Of a DNA stretch of 64,000 nt, positions 34,252-46,794 are shown one piece after another (position 1 is the stretch's first letter; every line of letters starts with the position of its first letter). The notes beneath the pieces were generated by a model, which was not told the DNA's origin, made no database searches, and worked only from the letters and a program-made list of their open reading frames with translations. A program made the position numbers and the translations under genes. This DNA comes from Linyphia triangularis (Eukaryota > Arthropoda > Arachnida > Araneae > Linyphiidae). The stretch lies in the NCBI GenBank assembly GCA_963978545.1, contig OZ021726.1:51815959-51879958 (forward strand), written 5' to 3'.

Positions 34252-37200
34252 TTTTTCTATATGATAGTTGCCTCATGCATTGCAGACACCCTTCATTTTG
34301 TATAGGTTCCAGCTTTTGATGCTTTGTGAGCAAGGCTCGCTATGCTTGCTCAAAGCTTCTTTTCTACGCAAAATCAAGCTTTCTACATTCAGTAAAAGTT
34401 TCATTGCAACGCAAACACAGGTTCGCTTAGCTCACGGAAAAAATCTATAGTACGTAAACACAAGCTCAAGCGCTATGCAAGCACAGCTTCTTTTTGCTGG
34501 CAGAAAGGTTCATTGCTGTGCAAGCATGTGCTCGATTCGTTCTCTAAAAAGTCAATTGTTTTGTAAACCCTTATTACTTATCATAACCTCTTCCTCTCCC
34601 CCACCATCTAGAAAAAAAAACAAGACTTTTCTCCGTTTATACAACCTACCTTACCCCTATGAGAATATTTTAACATTCTGTTATGAAAAGCAAAATTAGA
34701 AGGTCAAAACTGCTTATGTTTGAATTTTCAGAATTTTACACTTGCTGGAAGTCAATTATTAAAGAAACTATAAGAAAATGAAAAAAATAAAAAACTAACA
34801 AAAATGTAAACATTATGTTTGTCAAAAGTACAACTAGAAGACCATTACTGTATATGTTCAAAATTCCAGAGCAGTACTCCCATTAGAAATTACTTTATAA
34901 AAAACACATTTTTAAAAAACTGATTAAAAAACTCATTAAAATTTTAACATTCTGTTTGCCAAAGGCACATTAAAAAGGCCAAAGCTACTTATGTTTAAAT
35001 TTTCAAAGTCTACTTATATTGGATTTCGCCTACGGTAATGCTAGGTATGATATATTACCATTTCAGATATAATTTTCTAATAAACATACTAGTTGTATAC
35101 CTGGACATTCTTTATTTTGCAATGTAGATTTTTAGTTTTTGATACAAACTATTAATGGCTTATGAAAATCAAGTTCACTTAAGGGAACTATAAATAGTAG
35201 AGACAGAGAACATTTGATACAATTAAACTAATTATTAGAGCAATACATTTATTAAAATTAATTAATAAAAATTTGTTGATTATTAAAATTAATGAAATTT
35301 TTTTATTAATTATTAAAACTAATAACTTAATTATTGGCATTATTTTATTATTAACATTAATTAATAACATTTGATTATAATTATATCGAAAAGTTGGGCC
35401 GGCATAAATCTAAAATCACCGGGCCGATTTTATGTCCCAATACGCCCCTGGTTAAGTAACACCTCAAAAATCATGATACACACATTAAACGTCATTTACG
35501 TTTAAAGTATATAATGTGTGTCATATTAATTAAACATTTTGTACAAAATTTCTAAACACCGAAATTTCAACAACCGGAAAATCAGCTCCATACTGCCACT
35601 GGTCTTGAAGAAAACTGAAGTTTCAATTTAGAATGAATCTTGCTTAATTTTTTGGCAAAGATAAAAATAATATATACAATTTTAAGGTTATTCAACGAGG
35701 ATTTTTTTTTTTTTTTTATACTACGAAAGTGAAATTAAGTAAAAATGAAGGTTTTGAACCAGCATAAAATTCTGTTGAAAAATATTTCTATTGTTCATTT
35801 TACTAAATTATGGCAATTAATGTCGAGTAGAGCTCCATAAATGGTGTTAAATTTCATATATTAAAAATGCATTCCCGTAATAGTGCATGCCACACAGAAA
35901 CTGGAAAGCAGAAGGCACTATCGTATTTATTTCAACAAAATCATTGAAACGGTGAAAAAGATTTATAGTGTGGAGTTAAAACTTTTGACGACAACAAAAA
36001 CTGATATGCTTTAAGAAAAATGTATTTGCACTTTTTAACTAATATTTTTATAAAACATAAGGCTTAATTCCATCTTGAAAAGCAATAATTATTTTAGCAT
36101 AAGTCTTTTTTTTTAAAGTTATCAAATAAAGCTTAATGATGGGAAATTTAGAAAAAGAATCTGAATAAAAGTTACCCACAATATTAAAAATAATATTACC
36201 ATATCGTTTAAAAAATATCTAAATATATAAATATAATTTTTTTTATAAAATGGTATTTATAGTTAGAGATTTTTTTTTAAAATTTATATATTTTATTTTT
36301 CCTTCGTTAATAAAAATATCTCTATATTGTATTAAAAAGAATAATTCTGACTCAGAGAATAAACCCATAAATTAGCTTTAATTTTTACAATTAATATTGA
36401 GCTTATTCCAGAAAGTTAATAAAATATCTTGTGGGTAACTTATGTTCAGATTTTTTTTTCTCAATTTCTTCTCGTTACGTTTCAAATTTTATAACTTTAA
36501 AAAAATATACTTATGCTTACAATAATTATTATTTTTCAAGAAGGAATTAAATATTGTGCCGTATTAAAATATCAAATAAAAATAGAAAATACATTTTATT
36601 TTAAAGCATATCGAAAATTACACCAAAAGGCTGTTTTTGTTGATGTCAAAAGGTTTAAACTCCCCTTATAATACTCTCTAAATTTTCTGGCGTTTTCCAT
36701 TCTCAAATAGCTTTGGCCCGGCGTTGTCAATTGACAATACCAGTCTATTTGCAATAATACAAATCGGCATTGGCACAACCGTCCCATTGCGAATCGTGAG
36801 TATGCCCCCTTACACGTCTATCTTCGATTATGTAATTGTGTTTACACACGAAACATAGGAAAGAAATTGTGTTTCAGATAAACTAGATTAGTCAAAATAC
36901 TTTTAAAAACTATTTCAAAAGTGGATCCACATATTTCAAGTTAGGATCATACCCTTTAAAAATGGGAAAGAGATTTTTTTTTTTTTTTTTAAATCTTTGA
37001 AATCTCATGTTGACATTGACGGGGTTTTTTTTCCTTTTTTTTTTTCCCGCACAAATGAGCAACGTTCAATTCCTCAAGATCGAAATAATACTGTAAATTT
37101 GAATATTCTCCGTCCCTCTCTAAGAACAAAATCCTCAGGTACTATTCTTTATATGTAGATTGAGTTTTAGAGCTAAAAATTATGGTATGCCTTATTATAG

Positions 37201-37486
37201 AGCTGAATATGTTGTCACTAGTTCATAATGTTAGTGAGTTAGTTGAAAATAATTTATCTTGTAAAACAAAAAGATCACCTCGAAACTAAAACTAAAAATA
37301 TTAATACTTATATTAATTTATATATTATATTAATACTTATAATATTTGTTTCTGCTTATAAACAGTATTATAGTTTGGTTTAACGCTAAAGTGGAGCCAT
37401 TTCAATTTTAGTTTTACTTCCAAAAATTAGAAATTTCAAAATGTAGTAACAGTTAATTATACATTAATTAACAATTAATAAATACT
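34252..37486. other. AT-rich non-coding stretch
   Basis: Very AT-rich. 35220-35360 is cryptically repetitive (ATTAATTAATAA-like). 35395-35450 has a GC-richer island (GGGCCGATTTTATGTCCC) that may be a transposon end. No gene is supported. Confidence 0.5.
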
Positions 37487-37492
37487 TTTATT
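37487..37492 (-). terminator. Possible poly(A) signal for the exon at 37529
   Basis: AATAAA on the minus strand, about 37 bp past the stop codon of the candidate terminal exon. Confidence 0.35.
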
Positions 37493-37528
37493 GTTAATTT
37501 CTACTTTTACACGAGAATTGCCTTGATT

Positions 37529-37672
37529 TCAGTCGGCAAAGAGATGTCTAAAACGCTCATTCTCCTCAATCGAAATTCTTAGCGACGGCCCTGCGGCCTT
37601 ATCGTCATCGGCAATCAACCGCAGACTATGACACGAATTGAACACAATGACCACTGGCTCCCCAAAATATTC
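37529..37672 (-). CDS. Possible terminal exon of an unidentified host gene
   Basis: The minus-strand frame of 47 codons plus stop begins EYFGEPVVIVFNSCHSLRL and ends EENERFRHLFAD. It is GC-richer and more protein-like than its surroundings. It is preceded on the minus strand by CCTACACATCCTCTTTAG, a good 3' splice site (AG at 37674-37673), and followed by an AATAAA 37 bp after the stop. I do not recognise the protein and found no confident upstream exon to the right. It could also be a transposon or processed-gene remnant, but nothing here fits a transposon family I know. Confidence 0.4.
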   Translation of the reverse strand, partial: EYFGEPVVIVFNSCHSLRLIADDDKAAGPSLRISIEENERFRHLFAD

Positions 37673-37795
37673 CTAAAGAGGATGTGTAGGTTAATATACA
37701 TTCCTTTATTTTTGAACAGAAAACCAGTCACACTCATTTATCGCCAAAAGTGGGAGAAAGGAAAATTTTTATTGCCTTTCTAAGCTCTTTACATT

Positions 37796-37982
37796 CTAAC
37801 CAAAAAAATTCGAACGAGAAAAATTCTAATGACAATAATTCTAACCAATTTCATTCTAATCGCGTTTATTAGATCGAAATTAATTCTGTCCAATATCGTT
37901 CTGTCGAAATTCCGTTCTGATGAGTACGATTCTAACGAGATTTTTCTGGCGAGTTTTTTTCGGTCGAAAAAAATTCGGTCCG
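37796..37982 (+). repeat. Degenerate 15-bp-unit array, copy 2
   Basis: Twelve or more units of almost exactly 15 bp. The first seven start CTAACCA, CGAACGA, CTAATGA, CTAACCA, CTAATCG, AGATCGA and CTGTCCA, each ending ATT or GTT with a variable middle. Later units are CTGTCGA, CTGATGA, CTAACGA, CTGGCGA and CGGTCGA. The last two are shared with copy 1. Confidence 0.8.
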
Positions 37983-38290
37983 TTCGGATGTAGCCCTCCA
38001 GACGGAGCGCAGGTGAGCCCGAGAGCGAGACGAGATAGGCCGAGTCAGAGCGGGATTAGCCGAGCGCACCAAGTACACTCTTCCACTCGCATCCCCTCGT
38101 CTTGTCTCGGCGAGAGCAAACTGGTACAAGGACTATTTGTAGAGGACAATCTATGAGAGAGAACATTCCCTCCTTCTTTATGCAAAACAAAAATTGATAA
38201 ATGGTGTACCAATTTAAAAGTTACTACCTCCACTTTTAAAAATTATTTTATTTACAATTGGACATGGTTTTATTGGTTTGAAAAAAGCAG
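37983..38290 (+). repeat. R2 dispersed repeat, GC-rich part and flank segment
   Basis: A CpG-rich segment (GAGCCCGAGAGCGAGACGAG) is followed by AAAATTGATAAATGGTGTAC and TTATTTACAATTGG. The latter motifs recur at 61550-61625. Overlapping frames on both strands are unsupported. Confidence 0.55.
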
Positions 38291-38646
38291 CTAAAGTAAA
38301 TCAGAAATCGTCCAAAAATATTGAATTTCTTAATTACCATTTTTTTTTAATCGAAATGGATATTGATTTAAATGTTTTTGCCGCTTTCGAGCGATTGCGA
38401 AGTAATCGTCAAGGTTCCACAAATTGGTAGATTTAATTTGTCTCTCTGCCTAGAAAAGGAATTTAAATCATGGGGAAAATTAACTAATAAAACCAAAGTT
38501 TTTAATTGTAATTGCTTTAATGATTTGTCCACTTGTATATGTCATTGAAACATATTTAAGTGCTTTTTCACAGTGTTTGAACACTACGAAGAGAACCTTT
38601 GACTCCATGCCATGAACGAATTTCTTCCCCTATCCTCAACCTTAAA

Positions 38647-38689
38647 ACTTAATAGAATATATTGTCATCGACAATATATTCTATTAAGT
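38647..38689. repeat. Perfect 20-bp inverted repeat with 3-nt loop
   Basis: Arms 38647-38666 (ACTTAATAGAATATATTGTC) and 38670-38689 are exact reverse complements around ATC. No transposon ends or gene neighbours explain it. Confidence 0.9.
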
Positions 38690-41600
38690 CCAGTAATTAA
38701 AATCTGTTAATTAGATGACGGCAAGTGAGTTAAGTAGGGATAAGACAAATTTTTTTTTGTAAAAAAATTATTTTTTCCAAATTCTTTTTTGTACTTGTTA
38801 ACATACTTTTGCGCATTTTAAAGTTAATATTGTATAAATACTCCAAAATTAAAGAAGTTGTCAGCTGTTAAGTGACACTGTGAAGGACGAAACTGCCTAC
38901 ATCAGAAACCGAAACTACCACGTTCACTTCTAGCCGTTAATTCCACAAACGTTTGCAATTTTTTTTTATCAAGCTAAAATTAAGTCAGACAAAATTTATA
39001 TACTATTCAGAAGGAAGAAACTCCTCCAATTTCCTTTATTTATTATTGCTTGAATTTTTTGGCTCTCACAATGCGTTTCAAAATAGAATATTGATGCCTT
39101 CCAGTATTTGATGCTCTGATAGGTCGAAGTTTACTTTTTAAAAGGTACACTAACTGTCGCAACAAGTTTTTTTTTAAAAGATTTATTTTATTTATTAATT
39201 TTTTTTTGTTTGTCTTAAATGATGGATAAAATGAGATGAATGTCTGGAAGTCTCTCGAAAAAATGCCGCTTCCTTGGAAATCAATAGAAACCTTGTTCTT
39301 TTGATTCACAAGAAGTCTTCCATTAATCATCAAGTAAAAACAAAGCAAAGCAAATCTGCTCTATACCATTCCTGATAGACAGATTTATTGGAAATTGTAC
39401 AACTTAAAAACCAAAGCATAGTTTTTGTAAGAAAATATCAATCTTGTAAAGGAAAATCATTCTATATGGTATACAACTTTCTCCATATCCATCAAAGACA
39501 GCCATATTGTAAAATTTACAAAGCTGCTTTTGAATGATTTATTTTCAAGCTTTGATGGGACGATGCAATAAGATCCTCTCAACACTAAGAAATTTGAAGA
39601 ACAACTGATGTAACAGAGAAAAAAGTTTAGGCCGTGAGTGTTACTTCTTGTCATTTTTATCAACTAAAGATTCTTTTAACAGAACTTCTTTATTTTTATC
39701 TTTTCGCAATTTATTATTGCTTCAGACTTAACAATGATTTTTCCTTTATCAAAAATTTGAAGGTATTGTTGAAATCTAAAAGCATTGGGAGCTTCAGCTT
39801 TCCTACCGAAATAAAGAATTTGAATTGGAATCAGATTCAAATACAGAATATTTGACTTCTTTCTTACAAATTTTATTAAACTTTACTTCATAAATATTTG
39901 TTTGTTATAATACCGATAGATTCTCATATTTTCACTGAGAGAAAATCATGCATAAAATTGGAATACGAAGAACAATTGCATAGCAATATACATGTTTCCT
40001 AGTTTCCTATTTAAGAAAAATTTTAATCAATTTTTTATAAATCAACTTCAATCTAAAATTTGTAAATTGCTGATGCTTATTTTTTAGCTAACAATTAAGT
40101 GAAATTTATTTTGTAAAATAAGTATTTAATCAATTATGATTTTTGAAAACTTACGTTGCGTTTAAAATACTTTCATTTTAACTATTCATAAATCCTTAAC
40201 TACTCGTAAAACTGGGTATTATAATATTTTGGTCATATTATGGTGTTGTCACTGAACTTTTAAAAGTTTGATTTAGTTTTGATATATATGTTATAGCTAA
40301 TGTAATTAATTTGGATATTATACATAATAAATAGTTATTTATGTGTAATAACCATTTGTTCTGTATAATATACAAATTAATCAGTAGATATAATATACAT
40401 ATGACTCCTTATGACAAAAACTACGTATTTTATGAAAAATATTCTATGAATTGAAATTATACTTTTATCTTTTTTTTTAGCATCAGTTTAGAAAAAAAAA
40501 AAAAAATCTATATATATAGTACGTCTTTTTTCCCTGCTGTACATAATATGTGATGGTACCACTTTGAATTTTGTCCGTTGATATCCTTCAGACAAGTTTT
40601 TCCGTGTCTTCTCCCCAGAGTCTTGTATAAAAGCTAAAATGACGCCTCTCCATAAGCTTACTTAAAAACCAGCTATATTTGCATATCTTTTTTAAGTCCC
40701 ATGATATACTGTAAAAACGTTTTTAAAAGTTAGTTATCCTAAACTACCATTCCATTAATTTCTAGAAATCTGAAAGCAGGGTTCAGAGGTAGAATGTCCG
40801 CTTAACATGTGAAAGGAGTCATGTTCGATTCCAATAGTGTATATGTGTAAAATCTGCTTTTAAATGAGAATCACGACTTTGATAGGACAAATGATATCGT
40901 GAAGCTTACAGTTTTTCGTAGGTTCTTTTATTCGAAGTAAAAAGGAGAGACACTTTGTTTTGAAAGGTACCTTTCTTGGAATTTCCCTTATAAATTTGCA
41001 CTAATTCTCAGCAGTCCAGTCGGTCCAGACGATATTATAGTGTTTCGCTGCAAAATAGCTCTCGTATATCTCTTGCATAAAAATTCTCAATTTAATCAAG
41101 TGCGTCATATTTTTTGGCTTTATCAAGCTAGTCGACATTTCTTAAGTATTCAGTACTCACTTTACGTATTTTCGTCACTTTTTCAAACCGAAAATGCTTG
41201 CTTTTTATTAAAATAGAAAACATTACACTATACTTTTCCGAAGTACTTAAGTACTCAGGAAAAGTATTCCCCTTATGAAAAGGCTACTATGGGTCTCTTT
41301 CTTATGTTATCTGAAAAATGTTTCAAAAAGGAAGAAGAAAAGAAAAAAAGACCGAAACATTCCAATAACTGAATCTGCATGGAAACCGTAGCTTCAAAAG
41401 CTGACTGAAATCCATTTAGTGCTAGAAAAGTAGTTTTAAAATATTGAATTTTTTTTTCTTCTCTCACAGTTATTGCATTTGACCCAGAGTGGAGTTTTCT
41501 TTGTTTGCAAATATCTGAAATTCTTTCGAAAGTTTAAACAAAGAAATTCGCAACCATGAAAATGTACTGGAAAACACTCTCCAGTGGGCTTTTTCTCTCC

Positions 41601-43731
41601 GTTATTTCCATTTACGCTATATATATTTCATGGCTTCGCATAGAAGGAATAGTGAATTTAAGAATTTCAATGTAGGGTTATAAGTTCACTGTTGTGATCC
41701 GTTGTTTTTCTGCAAAAAATAAAAGGGAATTTGTATTTTTTTTACCCAAGGAAATTTTACCACGTATAAATTATTTTTTTTGTTTGTGATTACGATAAAT
41801 TTTCTTATATTTCAAGATTTTTTCTGAACAAAAAAATCTGAATCAAAAGCACAAATTTTAAATGCATGTTAAAAAATAAGAACTAGACTGTGTATATGGG
41901 ATACTAAATAAATAAGTAAATTTCTTATTCGAATTTTTATTGTTTATTTGAAATGGAAAAATAAAAAAAAATTATAACTCAATTTTTATGGCTTCAGTTT
42001 TGGAAAAGGGAAATGCACATATGTTTTTTTGTTCCCAGAGTTTAAAAAAAAAACAAAAAAAAAAAACACATAGGAAGAAAACAAACAATTAGAATGAAAA
42101 ATAAAATGGCAAAGTTAATTATAAGGTAGTGAAATGCTGCTTAAAATGGAATGCTTTTCTAAAGGAAGTGTTTTAAAGCAATTTTTGTATTAAAATGTAA
42201 ATAGCAGTTTTGTTAGAATAATAAAAAATGCATCATACAAATAAGAAAATAAGTTTTAGGCAAAAAATATAAGAAATATGTTACTCGATCAATAAATTCT
42301 GAAAAATAAAATAAAGTAAAAAAATATAAGATATAATAAAAACCCTTTATTGCGAAAGTTAAATGAAAACTCAAAGAAAATATATTAAACTTGATCTTTC
42401 ATTAAATGGTTAACATTGGAAATTTCACATCATAATGTAACTAACGTGTTAATTACTTTTTAAGTAAAACTTCTTATAAATTAAAAATTAAAAAAAAAAA
42501 ATATCCATGGGAGAGTAACCTTATGTGGTATAGTGTGGACATTATTCTTGATTTTTATGGAGCTGCTGCTAAATTAAAAAAGACTTACGAAATCTGTAGT
42601 TTTTAATTAGTTTTAAAGTTAATCTAAGTCATTGTATTATGGAGTTGAGTTATATAAATTGGAGGAAAGGTTGAAATAATGTGTTATAAAATTGGAAATC
42701 TTTACAAGGCTTTCTTTTTATGAGAAGCTGAAATAAGAATACAAACATTTCTTATACTATATTTTATTGAGAATGAAACTAAATATTGAATATACTTTGG
42801 TGTAGAAACCGCTAATAAATTTTTAAGAAAACAAGAATTATTTCGTACTCATAAATAAGGATTTATATACAGAATCTTTTTTACAATTTCCATCATTAAA
42901 CTTCCTATATTATTGCTTTAGTATTTGTTTTACCTAGATATACTTAAAGAAATAGGTAAGAAAATAAATCCTTATATTTATATTCTGCCAATATTTAATC
43001 TTACCACCTAAAACATTATTTTATCGTGACATTTTGAGAGAAATGAAAAGTAGCAATCAGTGTGTACAAAAAATAGAGCTCGAAGCAAACTTTCATTAGC
43101 ATTCAAATACCATAAATCACAGAAAAGCAAACACAACTCTTTTTCCTTGTATCTAATGGATAGTGATGTAGAAAAAAAAACAGCTTGTCGCATTCTTGGC
43201 TTAATTTTCCAAAGGATTTATTTAAACAACGAACTACTAACAACTACCTTTAAAAATCTTTAGTTACACACACTACCACATCTAAAATAAAGAAATAATT
43301 AATTAAAAATAAAATCAATACTATTCTAATCTTTAAAAAAACTGCTTAACAATTTAGTATTTTGTAATTAGGTTCTTATGTATTTTCGCTTGCATGTTAT
43401 AGGTATTGATTCTTACATTTGACTAATATTGAATCACGTGATGCCGAATAATAACATTACGTAAGTTGATACAATCATGTTTTCAGAGGGGTGAGTTGTA
43501 TTTACGTATGGACCTGCAACTTTAATGTAATTTAGAGCACTCACGCAAAAGTTACACATGAAAAAATTAAAATTATCTAATAAATCATGTTTTTCTTTGC
43601 TTTTTAACATATGGTTCCACTTCTATCTTTTCAAACTGAAAAACAACTTTTCCTTTATTTATTTTAAATGAGCATAATTTATGCAAAACCTAAAGTTTTA
43701 TTCAGAAATTCTACACTCTATCTTCCAATTT
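38690..43731. other. Long AT-rich stretch without supported genes
   Basis: The frames here (for example 39043-39348 minus and 39634-39855 plus) are AT-driven and match nothing I know. A short minus-strand frame at 41138-41001 is discussed under rejected items. Confidence 0.5.
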
Positions 43732-43740
43732 CCTATACAT

Positions 43741-43920
43741 AGGGCCGACCTATCGGTACAGTGGTTAGCGTGCTAGGTTCCCGCGAAGTTGCGGGTTCGA
43801 GTCCCGTGTAAGGAAGGCATGGGTGTTTGTAAATGTATGTTTGCTTGTCAAATAGCGAATGTTTCACCGCATTTTAACCCTCGTGTTGCTAACGGCGCCA
43901 CATAATCTGAAAACAACCAA
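43741..43920 (+). mobile_element. SINE-A copy 5, full length, with a 9-bp TSD
   Basis: It starts AGGGCCGACCTATCGG with both tRNA-like boxes (GGTTCGAGTCC) and the family tail. CCTATACAT is duplicated at 43732-43740 and 43921-43929. The body has an extra GGAAGGCATGG variation. Confidence 0.9.
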
Positions 43921-43949
43921 CCTATACATTGGCTTGCCAGATTTCTGAA

Positions 43950-44110
43950 ATGTTCCACCGGGTGACCGGAATGCATTTAAGCATAGTTCACTTTATTTCA
44001 AACCATTAAAAAGAATAAGGGAGCGCCATTGGCTGATTCGTTGTTTTCATGAAAGCCGCCAACACGTGACAATGTTTACAGTGCTAACACAGAGAATTAA
44101 AGCCGTTTAA
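43950..44110 (-). repeat. R3 dispersed repeat, copy 1
   Basis: On the minus strand, GCCAATGGCGC, TAATGGTTTGAAAT and AAGTGAACTATGCTTAAATG followed by CCGGTCACCC match 54030-54200 in order. The family is unrecognised and non-coding. Confidence 0.65.
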
Positions 44111-44512
44111 ATTTATACTCGTTTCTATGTATTAAATCTTAACTTTAGGAACTGGTTTTAAAACTGAGAACGTTTTATAAATGATAATTTTTTCCGATTA
44201 ATGTTTTAGTGCGATTCAATCTAATTAACTGCTTATAAAAACAAAGTATAAATTTTGAATATTTATCAAGGAACATTTTGTAGCTGGAATAAATTTTTGA
44301 AACAACAACAACTTCAAGTTTGATATTTTTTTTCCCTTTTTTGTAAACATTTAGACCTAAAAATAAAAATAAAATTCGCGTGAATCAGGAACTCGAAAAC
44401 TATTTCTGAAAATGTCAATTCTTATTAATTTATTAATAATCATTTGTTTGGTGCCATTATAAAGATGAAACTAAAATATTTCTGAATGAAGGGCCGCATC
44501 AATGCTCCTATG

Positions 44513-44580
44513 CAAGGCTATCTCTATGTGTAACAGGCCGAAACCTGGTGCTGGTGACGTCACGAAACGGGGCCATTGAT
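44513..44580 (+). repeat. Left terminal inverted repeat of the P-like element
   Basis: Pairs with 46795-46866. It includes the TGACGTCA palindrome at 44555-44562. Confidence 0.8.
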
Positions 44581-45178
44581 CGTAACCAAAACAAAGCGAT
44601 GATCTTATGTATTAAATATATATACATATTTTTTAAGTCTATTTCTGTTGATAAAACTGAACTAGATTTGAATTACACATTAATTTTCAATATATTTTAG
44701 GTGCTTAAATTATAAATCAGCTGGAAGTTAGTTATTTTTATATAAATAAACATTACTATGAAAGCATCTAATAACCAAGAAGTCACTGTCTATTCATCTT
44801 GAAAACACATTTAAATCTATTTTATTTTTTTATTTATAACTTCATGACTTTATAAAAGAGGTTTTCATAGAAAAGTTAGTATATATATATAATAAAATAA
44901 TTTTATGAATAAAAAAAAACCACTATATTTCAAAAATTTTTATTAAACAAAATATACATTTTAAAACAATATATTTAATAAATACTACTTTTCCATATAA
45001 CTTAACTTGCGTTTATTCCATCTAAATTGTTATTTTTTTATTTTGCAATAATTGTTCAGCAAAATATTGGACATTATTTTTACACACTGTATTCTTAAAT
45101 ACAATGCAGTTTTTCCACATACACAAGAAATATCACCAGTTTCCTCCGATGATAAGTACTGCAGAGTTAGTTTCATAA

Positions 45179-45625
45179 TTAAGTCCCGTTGGCATGACTA
45201 ACTTCGACATTTATTTTCATATTATTCACAGAGCATATAACATTAAAAACCCTTAACGTACTCATACAGTAATGAACAGTAAGCCGTGTAGGATATGTTA
45301 GACCCCCACGATCAGGCACCTCCAAATATTTATACAGGGAACCTGAAAACTCAAAAGCCATGGCGTGATCACTGCAAAATTTTTGTATGCATTCGTGACA
45401 ACTAGAAATTTGGCAAGCAACATATCCCGATGTATAAATAATTACTCGTATCTCATTCTCATCAAAATTAACATAATATTGTTCATAAGTAATATTTTCA
45501 AAAAAGTCATAATCACTATTACTTACTGAATAAGTAGACTCGTTACACTGTATATCATGTAAGCAAGTTTTTTTAGAGAAAACACACCGTTCTGAGACGA
45601 ATTGATTTTGAAAAAACTTATTATC
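45179..45625 (-). pseudogene. C-terminal part of a P-element/THAP9-like transposase
   Basis: The minus-strand frame is open for 148 codons from just after a stop at 45628-45626. It contains IYTSGYVACQISSCHECIQ and later LEVPDRGGLTYPT. In THAP9 and P-element transposases the C-terminus has a Y.AGYV...C..C pattern followed by DRGGL..P (family knowledge). The upstream RNase H-like catalytic domain and GTP-binding insertion region, normally several hundred residues, are not present. Only 43 bp separate this segment from the THAP frame, so an internal deletion probably joined the two ends. It has no start codon of its own. Confidence 0.72.
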
Positions 45626-45668
45626 TTAAGTTTCCCCTCGCTTTTCCCCTCGAAAGTTTCGTTTTTGA

Positions 45669-45905
45669 TCATTGTACGCATAACCAGCTTCCATCATCGC
45701 GACGAACTTTATCCTCTCCTATTATGAACTGGTCATGAAAATGCTTCATACAAACAAAAGATTCCGCGGTCGGCTCAAAATCTTCTCTGTATATAGATCG
45801 AATCCACTTTTTTCTGTTTTCGGCATCCTTAGAGAAATAGAAGATTGTAGTGGGCAAGCCTTTATAGTTAGAGTTGCACCCTTGGACAGCACACTTCCGT
45901 GGCAT
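45669..45905 (-). CDS. THAP domain protein frame, first coding exon of the P-like transposon
   Basis: The 78-codon frame starts at the ATG at 45905. It shows the C2CH THAP zinc finger: C5, C10, C52 and H55, with W34, F43 and the HF pair at 55-56. The domain would bind the transposon ends. It ends RRDDGSWLCVQ and a stop, soon after the position where THAP proteins usually carry an AVPTIF-like box, which is not seen. The frame stops because of the internal deletion or because a splice donor has been lost. It could still make a small DNA-binding protein, conceivably a repressor of related transposons; that is inference. Confidence 0.75.
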   Translation of the reverse strand: MPRKCAVQGCNSNYKGLPTTIFYFSKDAENRKKWIRSIYREDFEPTAESFVCMKHFHDQFIIGEDKVRRDDGSWLCVQ

Positions 45906-46794
45906 GCCTGTAAATAGTAAAATATGATTAGTATTTGTAAAATAGTAATTTTTGTTTTTATTTGCTTAAATATCTTAAACTTTCAATTTTCTTAGTAAAT
46001 GATGCACCATTAATTAGGCAAATTTTGACAATACATGGTCAATACGCGATGAAGTATGTATTTTTTTAAACCTTGAACTCAGCAATTTTAATCACACCAA
46101 TGTGAAAATGGAAACTGAGGCAACATTAAATCCCGCCAAAACTATGGACATTGTATGCCTCGTGTCAATAATTTTCAGAAATTGTGCCAAGTTAATTTAG
46201 TTGAGAAGTATTTTTATTAATATTCTACTATCAATCCAAACAAGAGAATACAGTTTAAATAAAGCATGATATGGAGCTTTCCATAAAAATAAATATTATG
46301 GTTATCCTTATTACACATAAGTTATATTAGTAGTTGTTGATGATGATGATTTTGAAACGTATGTTTGTGTAATTTTTAATTGGGCAAAGTTTTGAAAAGT
46401 AACAATTTCCTAAAAGTATACATTTAAGTAACCATGTGTTAATAACAATTTGGTAATGTTCAAGTATTCTATGCACTAAAATAAGGACATGTTATAGATA
46501 TTTTTTTAAACCAAAATTTTTTAAAGTTACAAACAAACGAATAAACTGTTAAGTTAACAACAGGCTTACTGGTACCTATATGATTTGGTGGAAGCATTTA
46601 ACAAAATAAAACAAGTTAAAAGAAAAATTTAGTCCTTAAAATATAAAAAATAACAAATGGAGATCACTTACCTAGTTTTACATATTCGGACTTTTTTCAG
46701 CAAATAAATGCAAAGAAATTCACAATTCAGTAGCGATAGCGAACTGTAAAGCAATGAAATGAATGCTTGTTTGGGACTCCAACAGTTATTGCAT

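Noticed and set aside
40560..40665. Minus-strand peptide around HFSFYTRLWGEDTEKL as a possible exon
   Set aside because: Too short, no matching neighbours, and the order relative to the 41001 fragment is wrong for one gene.
41001..41138. Short minus-strand frame ending HYNIVWTDWTAEN, faintly like the VDW region of pancreatic-lipase-type proteins
   Set aside because: Only a few residues agree, there is no convincing donor site, and no neighbouring lipase exons are found in order.
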